Source: Cenococcum geophilum 1.58
Taxonomy: Eukaryota > Ascomycota > Dothideomycetes > Gloniales > Gloniaceae
DNA length: 64,000 nucleotides
Assembly: GCA_001692895.1 (NCBI GenBank)
Contig: KV748209.1
Span: 1,240,001-1,304,000, forward strand
Direction: 5' to 3'
Part shown: positions 32,690 through 43,800 of the stretch, one piece after another
How positions within the stretch are numbered: position 1 is the stretch's first letter
Layout: each line of letters begins with the position of its first letter
Notes under the pieces: model-generated
The model's input: the letters and a program-made list of their open reading frames with translations, nothing else
Database searches by the model: none
What the model was told of the DNA's origin: nothing
Translations under genes and position numbers: made by a program

Positions 32690-35600
32690 TCTCTACTTAG
32701 GCCTAGTTTCTATAGGTTCGCGTAGTAAAAGTCGCTAATTAGATCCTTTGCATTTTTAAAGTCTTCCTATAGTTGCTATTCTGGCTAATTTATATTAAAT
32801 CCTATATATATAGCTCTATAGTAGAGCCGTCGTCCTCTGCCTTTACTAAAGTATTTAGAGTTAATAATTCGTTAAACGGTCCACTCCTTATGGTTCTTAT
32901 CTTTGTTTTTATCTCGGATTAGTACTAGTAGGGGTTTAGGCTATATCTGCCCTAGTAAGAGGTTAGGCTAATAGAGGTATAGAAGCTAAAGGTAAAATAT
33001 AGGCTATATTCTATAGGTAGCTAGGGTAAATAGGAGTTCTAGCTTATATACGACTCCCCTATTAATAATTTGTTTAATTAGATAGGGGCTAAGGTTCTTA
33101 TAATTAAGTGACTTTATAGGCCTCTGTATAGAGATATTACGTATATTTAGCTATACCTAGTCGCTAACACGCATCTCCGGTGGTAGCGTTCTATAGTAGT
33201 TAGTAAAGTAGGCCTAGGCCATTTCTCCCTTGCAGTAGTTAAGTAGATTTTTTATATGGTCTGTATACTAGTCGGTAAGTAGTATCTTAAGGTATTTTTT
33301 ATATAGTAGTTTCTTATTAATAGGTTCTAGTGGCTCTATACTAGATTAGGGGTAATAACCCTTATTTATAAAGAGCGGGGTAAGTCCTATAGTAGTTAAG
33401 ACGTAGTTATTTACTACGAATTTACCTAGTAGAGGTAATCCACCCAGTTATTTTAACTATAGGCGACTACTTATTATAGGTACACTTTTATACTAGTATT
33501 GGCGTTTTCTAGTTACCTAGCAGTTTTATAATAGAAGGATGTAAATATCTTAATGGAGATACTAAGGCGTTAGTAGATTTGTCTCTATATATTAGAGTTA
33601 AATTATATGCCTTAGTTGGATGTAATTGAGTTAGGTAACCTATATAGTTAGTAAACTTTATAGAGAAAGGCGTTAGTAATATCGCTAATAGCTACGCCTT
33701 TAGTTAGGATATAGTGGCGCTCTTTTATAAGTTGGTATATTATTATAAGAATGTTCTTATAGGTACGGCCGTGTTATTTATAGGGTAGTAGGTTAATAAT
33801 AAAATCTATAGCGATATCTGCCTATTATTATATAGGTACTAGTAAAGGGTATAGTAGTTCTTAGTACTTTATATTAAAGGCCTTAGCGCGCTTATAACTA
33901 TAGTAGGCGCCTATAAAGCGTTTAACTAAGTCTATTATTTTTTTAGCTAGAAGTAGTATCGGCTAAAAAGCTTATAGGTTCCTCCTCTACCTAGATAGCC
34001 GCTTAATTAGAGGTTATGGGCTATTTAGATTAGTTGCCGTTATAGATTTTTTAAATTAGGGATAAATAGGCGACTTTTATAATAGAGCCTGTTCTCTTTT
34101 ACTTTTAAGGCTGCTCTATTAATCTGGCCTAAGCTTTAGAGGTTAATAGGTAGCATATAGGCGCTAGTAGTCTTTGCGGTAATAAGTTAATATAGTAGTA
34201 GGTTAATAGAGGTGTTATATGCCGTAGTAATAAGCTTATTAATTTTAGGAGATAACTCTAGTTCTATAGTATAAAGCTAAGGTATAGTTAGCTCTATTAT
34301 AAGTAGTATACCTAGGGCTAAATTTTATACTTTTAGGATTATTTATTATTGGAACTAATTATAGAGGTTATTTTTAGACTAAGGAAGGTCTTACGAGCGG
34401 CGTGTTAGGCTATTAGGTTTAGTACCTTATACTCCTAGTTTATATATAATTTTAAAGTTAAAACTAGAGAGGAACTTGTTCTAATATACTTAGCGTTAAT
34501 TTAGCTGCTTTATAGTTATAAAGTACTTAAGGTTACAATAGTCTATAAGGACTTTAGTTAGCTAGTTAGGCTCTACTAAGGAGAGTTCTGGTTAGAATTC
34601 TTTAAACGCTTATATAATTATAAGGAGTTCTTTATTATAGATCTTATAGTTATACTCTTATAGTATAAGCTTAGATAAGTAAAATATGACTAGGTAAAGG
34701 AGACCGTTATTACCTATTTAGGAAAGGATGCCTACGTTAATGTGGTCTAAGGAGTTAGTTTTAAGATAGAGTTGTTATCCTAGTATAAAGTAAGCTAAAA
34801 TAGGTGCTTTATTAAAGTTATTTTTAAGGTCTTAAAACGCCTTTTTATATTTAGGCGTTTAGGTAAAGCGTAGGTATATTTTTCTTCCTTTTATAGAAAG
34901 GCCCTTTATTTATATTATTGCTGTAAATAGTACTACTACGCCTAAGAAGTTATATATAAATTTCTAATAGAAGTTAGTGAAACTAAGGAAGGCTTATACA
35001 TCCTTAATATAGTTAGGGGCTTACTATTTGGTAATTATACGTATCTTTTTGGGGTCTATATAGACACCTTTAGTAGTAATAATTAGTTTAAGGTATTTTA
35101 CTTCTATAACTAAGAATTTATATTTCTTTAAATTAATATAAAGTCCTACGTCCCTAAGGCGCTATAAAACCTTTTAAATATATTTAGTATATTTAGAAGA
35201 GTTATTATTATAAATAAGTATATCGTCTAGGTACGCAGAGTAGAAGTTATTAAGGTAGTCCCGTAAGGTATTATTAATATAGCTTTAAAAGGTGCCTAGG
35301 CCGTTATATATACTAAAGGGTATAATAGTATATTTAAATTAGCCAAAGCGTAATGCGAATGCGGTTTTCTATTTATTACCTTTCTATATTTAGAGATAGT
35401 TAAAGGCGGCGATAATATTAAGCTTAGTATAGATTTTGGCTTAGCTAAGCCGCTTAAGGGTCTCCTGTATAAGTGGTACTAGGTATTAGTTTTTAATTAT
35501 AATAGTATTAAGTCCTCTATAGTTAATGTAAAATTAAATACCTTCTTTTAGCTTTTAGTAAGAAGAATAGGGGTAGCTATTAATAATATGCTAGGATGAA

Positions 35601-38300
35601 TAAACCCTTTATTAAGGTGCTCGTTAATATACTTTCTTATAACTAGAAGTTCGTCTTTTAATATTAGGTAGGGTCTCTTATAAGGTAGCGTTTTTCCTTA
35701 TTTAATATTAATAATATAGTTATTAGGTTAATATAGGGGGAGTATATCTACGCCCTTTTATAAGTATATATTAATAAAGTTATAGTACCTCTTAGGGAGA
35801 AGCTTGCGGAGTTCTTTATTGGTAAGTCCTTTTTTAAGTTTTATAAACTCCTTAAAGTCTAAAGGTAAAAGTCTATAGAGTTCCGCAGGGGTATTATCTT
35901 TTAAAAGGTTGACTATATTTATCCTATTACTATAAAGGATATAGTTTTATTTTTTATTAAGCTTATATAGTTGTAATTAGGAAGCTATAGTAACGGTTTA
36001 GCTTTTTCTACGTGCTATATAGTAGAAGGCCGCGGTACTTATATAGTAGTAGTTAATTATAGGTGGGGTAATAAGGAGTTTCTTAGGTTAATATTTTAGT
36101 AAGTAAATAGAGGCGGCTAGGCCATGTTCTAGGTAAGTCTCTTTATAGTATTTAGAGTTAAAGGTTGCTTCTCTCTTTTTCTAGTTAATAGTAGGGTTGT
36201 GTTATTTAAGCTAGCTTATTCTAAGAATAATAGGGTAGTTAGTAAGTGGTATAATATAGGCCTAAAGCTCTTCTTAGTGCCCGTTTATATTTAAGTAGAG
36301 TTATACTATATAGGTAATCTTCTATACGGTATAACTACTGTTGGCAAGTTATAGGACGTAGGCTTTAGTAAGGGGTAAGGTAGGTAGGTTATAAATACGT
36401 ATAAGCTAGGTATTTATAAATTAGTTAATAGCTCCGTAGTTAATTATAAAACGGCTTTTATATTGTTTTATAGCAGTAGTTCCTATTATAGGTAAAACTA
36501 TCTATTTCCGTCCGTTTATCTTTACTAAGTTATCTATTAAGTAGGCCAATATATAGATCCCTTTATTATTAGGGTGTCCTAACCCGCAACTTAGGGCTAA
36601 GACTTAGTGTTTTCCACTTCTATATCTAATTCTACTGCTATTACTACGTCTTTATCTTATATGGTAGTGGCGCGTAGTAATATATTTAGTGTTTAGGGCA
36701 TTAGGTTAAATATTAGGTAACAGATACTAAACCTAGCTATTAAGCAGTTTAGGTTATTACGATAATAGCCTTTTTAATAGCATTTATAGTAGTGTTCTAG
36801 TTTCTAAAGTAGCTCGCGCTCTCTGTCTAGGAGTTTTTACGGAAAGGTTAGTATAAAGAGGTTAATGTTGGCTCTAGTAGTACTTAAGGTAGTAGGCGTT
36901 AGTGGCTTAGTATATATAGGTTTAGTAGGCCCAGAGGGCTTCTATAGAGAGGTCTTTAAGTAAAGGTTAGTAGTAGCAATCTAATTTAGTTATCATTTAA
37001 TCTTTTATAGGGCTGCTACTATATTATAAATATCGTTGTAATTATAGCTGGTGGCTGCGTAACTAAGGCAATAAGTAACTTTTTTAAGGAGATCCTCCTA
37101 GTCTTTAGTATTATCTTAGGTAAGGGCTTCGGTATATTCCTAGAATTTAATATAAAACTTATTAAATAATTTAGTAGGGCTTATCTTTAGGGCACGTAGT
37201 TTAGCTTAGCTAGTAGCTAATAGGTTATAATCGCGGTATATTAAGTTAAGATTATTAAGAACTTTTTAGTAGGACTACTACTTCTAGGGGCTATTAGTCT
37301 CCTATTAGGCGAAGAGTCTATTAAATAGTATACCCTTTATTCGCCTAATAATATAGCCAATCTTAGTGTCTTCTATAGGAAAAAGGTAAGCGCTCTAGGT
37401 TAGTTTTTTTTACAGATTTATATCTTCTAGTGGCTGTATTCCTTACGGTCTCTTTAAAAGACTAGGGGATTAAGGTAATATATATTAGACCCTATAGTAG
37501 CAGCTTAGGTTTAATTGTTATAGCTTTTATTATCGCCGCTCTGGTAGGGGTTCCTATTAGGTAAAGCTACTTAGCGCTAATCCTCTGTTAAGTATCAAGT
37601 AGATAAGGTTGCTAGGGGTATAGAGACTTAGGTAGCGTTATATATAGTAAAGAGGTATTTAACGTCTTTATAAATATGCTTATTAAGCTAAGATTGTAGG
37701 TATTTAATTATGCCCTCCTTTTTAGTAACTGTAGTAATAAGTGTAATCTTAGCCTTCTTTAACTATTAGACGTCGCGTTTAGATACGCAGAGGTTATCTT
37801 TAGTTTCTTAACGTATATTATTAGCGAGTGCCTTATAAGCTTATAGGTCTTAAATAATATTGTAATCTTAAGTAGCCCGCATCTTAGCTTATATAAGCTT
37901 TGGGTAGTAGTTCTATAGAAGGCGGTAGTATTTATTAGGTTCTTATGCTACCATTTTTATAAACGTCTCGGTATTTTATATTTTAATTTTAATAGGTAGT
38001 AGCCCTTCCGCTTACTTATCCGTAGTTATATAGTTAATAAAAGATAAGATATTATTAGTGTCCACCTCCTTAGGGGTAAAGGCTAGGGCTAATAAATCGA
38101 ATTCTCCTAGGATTAATTGGTGTCGTAGGTTAGGCGTAGGTATTAGGTTATTCTTTAGGTTTAATATAGTAGCTAGTAAGGAATATCGTCTTACTATTAT
38201 AGGTTCTTTAGAAGTATAGAGTAAGGTAACTTATAGACACGCTGCTTTTAGCAGCGCCTATAGTATTATAAAGACGTAGAATTAGTTATAGGCTAAGCGT
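32690..38300 (-). pseudogene. E2 gag-pol, RIP-broken
   Basis: Gag lies near 38300-36700. A zinc-knuckle remnant is near 36790-36730 (HYYKCYQKGYYRNN pattern with a stop at the Gln position). A protease-like NYGAINNFI is near 36460-36430. RT at about 35960-35080 keeps an intact Y-L-D-D box at 35221-35233. RNase H is near 34900-34400 and integrase near 34200-33000. A chromodomain-like end (RIINSKYFSKGRGRRLYYRA) is at about 32880-32800. Stops are dense in all domains. The gag part can be aligned with the better preserved E6 gag. Confidence 0.88.
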
Positions 38301-38324
38301 TAGTAGTAAAAAGGTGTAACGTAA

Positions 38325-38517
38325 TGTTATAGGACGGGGGTAGTGGCTATAGAGCGTATGTATTTAAGGAGTCTATAAGACGTTGCGCGATTGATCGTAA
38401 GGGTCGAGGGCGTAAGGAGGTGATATACCTACGCGTAGCTAACATAAGCTGTACGTAAGGTGTACGCGAGAGCACAGGGCTCTCCTATAGAGGCCCCTAC
38501 GGTAGGGTTCCGTAATA
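38325..38517 (-). repeat. 5' LTR of E2
   Basis: Partner of 32178-32370, 193 bp. Its inner end reads CCTATAACA on the minus strand and is followed by TTACGTTACACC, where the primer-binding site should be. Confidence 0.93.
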
Positions 38518-38601
38518 CTTACTTACCCTTTCTTTATAAAAAGGAAATTAAATATATTTAAAAAATAAGAACTAGAACTAAAAAATATAAAAAGAATATA
38601 A
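38518..38601 (+). other. E4 leader fragment between E2 and E3
   Basis: The CTTAC target duplication of E2 followed by AT-rich sequence, ending in TATAA (38597-38601), the left target duplication of E3; the right one is TACAA at 46530-46534, a C-to-T difference. The minus-strand open frame 38523-38738 spans this and the E3 LTR and is not a gene. Confidence 0.7.
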
Positions 38602-38826
38602 TATAAGGTAAGGATGTAGATAGGGAGTCCAATAATAGAATAATGGGTATATTGTATAAACAGAGACGAATCCTTAAGGGAAAAGGAGGAGTCTGTGTGC
38701 GAGGTAGGAAGGGTTTTCCCTAGGCACGTATAGAGCATATGCCTTATGGGCGAGTTACCCCTAGGTTGCCCTAGGGTCGCCTATACCTTGCGGCTATATA
38801 ACTATCTACTTAGGTTTTACCTAATA
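38602..38826 (-). repeat. 3' LTR of E3
   Basis: Minus strand starts TATTAGGTAAAACC and ends CTTACCTTATA. The core CCTAGGTTGCCCTAGGG is a strong dyad. It matches 46305-46529 with transition differences. Confidence 0.92.
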
Positions 38827-38844
38827 ATGCCCCCCCTTTAAAAA
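38827..38844 (-). other. Polypurine tract of E3
   Basis: Minus-strand TTTTAAAGGGGGGGCAT abutting the 3' LTR. Confidence 0.8.
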
Positions 38845-38991
38845 GGGTCGTCCCTAATTCTTTATATACTTAAGCCTTAATAAAACCCTATAAAAAACCT
38901 TAGTAAGGAAAAAATTTAGAGGGGAAAGAGCGTTTTAATTTTTTGTATAGAGGGACGGGTGGTATATATGCGTGGCGCGAAGATATTAAGG

Positions 38992-39014
38992 AACTTCAAC
39001 CGGCGGTCGAAGTT
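38992..39014 (+). repeat. Palindrome in E3 3' noncoding region, inverted relative to element
   Basis: AACTTCAACCGGCGGTCGAAGTT. The match to E1 continues on the right through GTCTAATTAGTTAGATT and TTGCTAAGACT, about 70 bp in all, but on the strand opposite to E3 coding. This piece may therefore be a foreign fragment within E3. Confidence 0.7.
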
Positions 39015-39204
39015 GTCTAATTAGTTAGATTTACCTTGCTAAGACTACCCTCTATTTAATTAAGCTAGTAGCGATTTTATATACCCGGTATGGAAAATCC
39101 TAATTAGTTCATTTGACAGGTAGAGCTAGTAGAGCTTAATACCGTTACCTAAATTTAGTAAACCAGAAATATTCTAAAGCTCGCTTATATAGGTAGGTCG
39201 CTAG

Positions 39205-40560
39205 TACCTTATAGGTAGGTTATAGGTTATTTATATACAGCCAGATTTGTGGACGGTAAGGCTATATACCTATTAAATCCAGTGTGGCCAACAGTCAGCG
39301 TCGCTGACAGCGAGCTGCTGATGTAAGCAGTCAGTCAGCGTACATTTATGCAGCGCGCTGACAGCTCGCTGCATGGGTGGTAAGGAAGGATCAATTTGGT
39401 AGTGTTTAAAGCCTTTANAGGTAATATCGAATGGATTTATATATAGATTAATCTATAAAGAAAATAAGACTATATATATAGTAGTTAAGTTATAAGCACC
39501 CTAATCTAACCCTAATATAGTAGTAATTGGCACTAGGTTAATAGGTAAATATATACGCCAACNGCTTNTATANGGTTTTCCTTACTAAAATATACTACTT
39601 ATAACTTAATANCTATANTAGCTATTAATATAAAAATTATAATATACTTTATTAAATGTTAAAGCTATAGTTTTAAAAAATATATAATTAAAAAACCTTT
39701 ATAAATAACTTATATAATATAAAAATAAAAATTAGATTTTTTTTATTTAATTTATTATTTAAGAATTTGTAGCTAATTTAAATAAGTAAAATAGGATAAG
39801 TAAGTTTATTAAAGCTTACCTCTAAATAAAGTCTAACTTTAAATTAAAGCTTATATAGCCTATTTAACTATCTAGTTTAAATCCTTATTATTATTATTAT
39901 TATTATTATTATTAGTATAATGCCTACTTCTTTAAAGCCTCCGTAGCGTACTAATTTAATTTAAATATTATTTAAGGTTATATTATATAGGAATATAGGT
40001 ATATAGTAGTATATATAGAGACTNTNTAAGGTGGGGTTGTTGCTAAGAACAAATCTATATACTAGCGAGACTATCACGTGGTCGTAGAAAGCTCCTATAA
40101 ATATCTACCTACCCTACCTACTAATAGGTTAATTAAGGTATATCTAAGATTAAATAATATTAATATTAATATATATATAGAGGTGCTACTAAAAATCTAG
40201 AATTTAACTCTATAACTCTACTAAATCTATATAAATTACCTAATTAGGATCAGCGCGCTGACAGCTTTGCAGTCAGCGTATATACTTTCCCAGCGAGCGT
40301 CCAGCGAGCGACCTGATTAGCCGCAGTCAGTCAGCGGAAGACGTCTTCGCTCGCTGAACGCTGACTGTTGGCCACACTGATTAAATCCGCCGCTGACCCT
40401 ACTTTAGCCTTACGCCATACCGGCGTAGCGCCGTATATACTTTATGGGTAGGTTATAGGTTACTTATATACAGCTAGATTAGGATAGTAAGGCTATATGC
40501 CCGTTAGACCCGCCGCTAACCTATACTTTAGCCTTATACGTTATCTGCGTAGTATATATA
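39205..40560. repeat. Tandem duplication of about 155 bp split by the hAT-like element
   Basis: Unit 1: GGTAGGTTATAGGTTATTTA at about 39211 through the target site and on to about 40441. Unit 2: GGTAGGTTATAGGTTACTTA from about 40445 through CCCGCCGCTAACC. Removing 39280-40379 and one copy of its target duplication leaves two adjacent near-identical units. Confidence 0.65.
39280..40379. mobile_element. Non-autonomous hAT-like DNA transposon, 1,100 bp
   Basis: 22-bp perfect terminal inverted repeats CAGTGTGGCCAACAGTCAGC(GT) and an exact 8-bp target duplication ATTAAATC at 39272-39279 and 40380-40387. An 8-bp duplication with CAGTG-type ends is diagnostic of hAT elements. Subterminal regions carry many CAGCG/GCTGAC motifs, likely transposase-binding repeats. 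The interior has an (ATT)n run at about 39889-39915, eight ambiguous bases (39418 to 40026), and no recognisable transposase. The ends keep CpA while the interior is depleted. Confidence 0.9.
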
Positions 40561-40879
40561 TAGAATAGTATATAAGTTATTAGTATAGATTACCACCGGT
40601 AGGTTACTAGCAGATTATAGACCCTAGTTAAATGGACCCCAGTTATAAATAGGCCTATTTTCTAATATATAAATAATCTGCTTAGCTAGTATAGAGTAAT
40701 AGACTAGGTTTAGGAAGGGTACTTTTTAAATTAAGCTTCGTTGTTGGCATACTATAGTAATTGTTGCTTATTCTTTAATCCCTTAGAACGTCCTCTGCTT
40801 TACTTTAATATAAATTATATTTTAATAGCGGCGCTTGCTTTTTGCCTACGCTTTAGCTATAAGGCTAGGGTGTCCCGCT

Positions 40880-43800
40880 TACGGTACTTATCTAGTAGTT
40901 ATTAACAATTCTTAAGTTCTATCTCGTATTTCCATTTATTATACTTATTTAGCTATCCTAGCCATTTAATAAGGTACTATAGTTTTCTAGTATAATCCTA
41001 GTAGGCGATAATTACTTTTACTTCCTAGCTGCCTTCCTTAAGCTCTTTTATTGCTAGGGGTTAAAACCTAGGGTATAACTTATAATGCTTTAGTAGGGAG
41101 ATATAGAAGACTAGGTGGAGCTATACTATAGTAGGTGGGAGCTCTAGCTTATATACTTACTGCCCTATACACTCTAAGATCTAAAACGGTCCTATAAACT
41201 TGTAGTTAAGCTTTTTATAGGGACGTTTTGTGCGGATATTCTTAGAGGAGAGTAGGACTCGTTTACTAACGGCGAAGTGCTTAGCTAGGTAGTAATGATT
41301 GTAGTATTTTACCTAAAGCTTTTAGGCGTGCATTATTAACGCCGCCGCTACCTCCTATATAAGGCGCAGGCGTTATAAATACGTCTCTGCGAGTTAGATA
41401 TTTATTAACTTAGATCCCTCCCTACCTTATTAGGCGTCTTAGACGCTATCTAGAACTCTATCTAGGACATTTAATAGCTAGCTATAGGCGAGCTTAATAG
41501 GGGAACGCTTTATTATAGTATAAACCTTAAAGTTATAGGCAAAGGCTATTTCTTTAAGTAGGGAGGCCTAATTAGACTATTCCTAGTTCGTAAATATATA
41601 TAGGTATACCTTAAGCTCCTAGTTCTAACGCTCCGTCTAACTATTTATCTGTAGGTAAAATATAGTGCTAAGTTTACGTTAAACGCGGAGATGGTAGTAT
41701 ATAGTGCTCTAGTACTTGCTTATAAATACGCTACCCCTATTAAAGATAATATTATCTAGAGGTCCTATTTATATAAAGACTCTAAATAAGAGTTCTGCGA
41801 GTTATATAGCATTAATTATCTTACACACTAGATAGTAGCGTACTAGCTTTATAAAACGGTCTATAAGGATAAGGACGGAGTTATACTCTACGCTATTAGA
41901 AGTCTTAGACTCTAGGAGATCCGTAATAAAGTTAAGTAAATAATGCCGCTAGGCTCGGGTGGGGGCCTAAAGAGGCTGCAGCTTACTATAGTGTTTATAG
42001 CGGCGCGATTTGGAGTGTTAGTAGGTATTATAATTATCTAGGTATTTACGGAGGTCCTAGGTAAGGCCGTTCTAAGTATACTTTCGCGCAATTACCTTAA
42101 AGGTATAGTTAAAACTATAGTAGCCTCCTATAGGATCGTTATGATTCCGCTTAAGGATCTCCTATTATAGTAGTGTATAATTTAGCACCTAGACCTTATT
42201 ATTTTACCTTAAGAGTCCTTAATTATTAAGGGTATAGTCCTTATTACTAGCAGAAACTTATTTTTAGGTTAACTAATCATATATAGAGCGTATAAAGGCG
42301 TCCCTTTTTTATACTCTACGAATAAAATTAACTAGTAACTTAGGGGGGTGTTTTATAAACGCCATTTCGGCTAAAGTAGCTACTACTACCTCTTGCCATA
42401 GCACGAGACTTTGCGTAAAATTAGTGCTAGCGAGGTAACGTATAATATATAGGTAACTCGCTAGGTTATTACGGGGGACCGTAGCCTAGGCTAAGGGGTC
42501 TTCCTTAGGGTTAAGCGTTATTAGGTTAGTTGAAGTAGTTTTAGAGAGAATAATAGGACGCTCTAGTTCGCTAGCGCCAAGTTTATAAGAGTCGCTCGTA
42601 TGCTGCACGCATACTACTCGCTAGTTTAGTATAATAGCACTAGGGCCGCCTATAAGGCCTATAACCCGCAACTTTTGCTATAATATAGGCAGTATAGCAT
42701 TAAGGATTGTCCTCTTACTGCTATCTTTAAAGCCTTTAGTATAATCTGGGCGCCGGGATAGTACGTTAGTAGGATTTATCTTACCTAGCTTATATTTAAT
42801 CTTAAAATTAAACTTAGCTAGTTTTTTAGCATACTAGGCCTAGTAAGCAGATAAGCTTTTAGTGGTTATAAAGTACCTAAGATTATTATAATTATAAAGC
42901 ACGCGCGTTACATACGCGGCGTATTTAAGGTAATGGCGCCATATCTTAAAGTATTACACTATAGCGAGTAGTTCTTTATTATGCGTATTATACTATACTT
43001 CTAGGCTAGTAAGCTTCTAACTACAATAAGCGATTAGGTGTCAGTGGAGTTAATCTCCTTACCCTAAAGGCTGCAGAAGTATACCGCTATAAGCATAATT
43101 AGAAACATTAGTAATTACTATTAGGGGTAAATTAGGGTTAAAGTGGCGAAGTAAAGGAGCCTATATAAACGCAGTGCGTAGCTTATAGAACGCCTACTAC
43201 GCGTTATTAGGCCAGGACTAAGGTTAGTACCATTTAATAGGCCCTTTTAACTTACGCTTCTTCTTCTTCTCCCTATCTAACGTTGGGTCGCGATATGTCT
43301 ATATAAGATATACGTGTAGGGGGTATACGGTATCCGAGTAGTTCCAAATAAATCGCCTATAGAAGTTAGTAAAGCTAAGGAAGACCTAGATATCCTTATA
43401 GGACTTAGGCTTAGGCCATTCCTTAATAGCTTTTACGCAGTTAGGGTCTATTATAATACCCCTAGGGGTAATAATAAAGCCTAGGAACTTAACGTTCTTA
43501 GTGTAAAAGATGTATTTTAATAGTTTAGTGTATAGGCCTTAAGCGCGGAGCTGTCGCAGTACCTGCTTAACGTGCTCGACGTACTTATCCTTATTATTTA
43601 AGTAGATAAGAATATTATCTAAGTAAACTATGTAGATAGTATCTACTAGGGTTTTTAGAGCTTTATAAATATAGCTCTGGAAAGTTATAGGGGCGTTAGT
43701 AAGACTAAAGGGCATTATTAGGTACTTAAAGTGACCGTAGCGTGTCTTAAATGCGGTCTTCTATTCATCTCCCTTTTTAATATAAATCCTATAGTACGCA

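Larger units (their letters stand above)
32178..38517 (-). mobile_element. E2: full-length Ty3/gypsy element, 6,340 bp
   Basis: Two 193-bp LTRs in the same orientation (32178-32370 and 38325-38517) flanked by a perfect 5-bp target duplication CTTAC at 32173-32177 and 38518-38522. The minus-strand interior runs from gag at the right to a chromodomain at the left. The element is inserted in the leader of E4. E6 (58639) is the same family. Confidence 0.95.

Noticed and set aside
38523-38738. 71-codon minus-strand open frame
   Set aside because: It runs from the E4 leader into the E3 LTR across a transposon junction.
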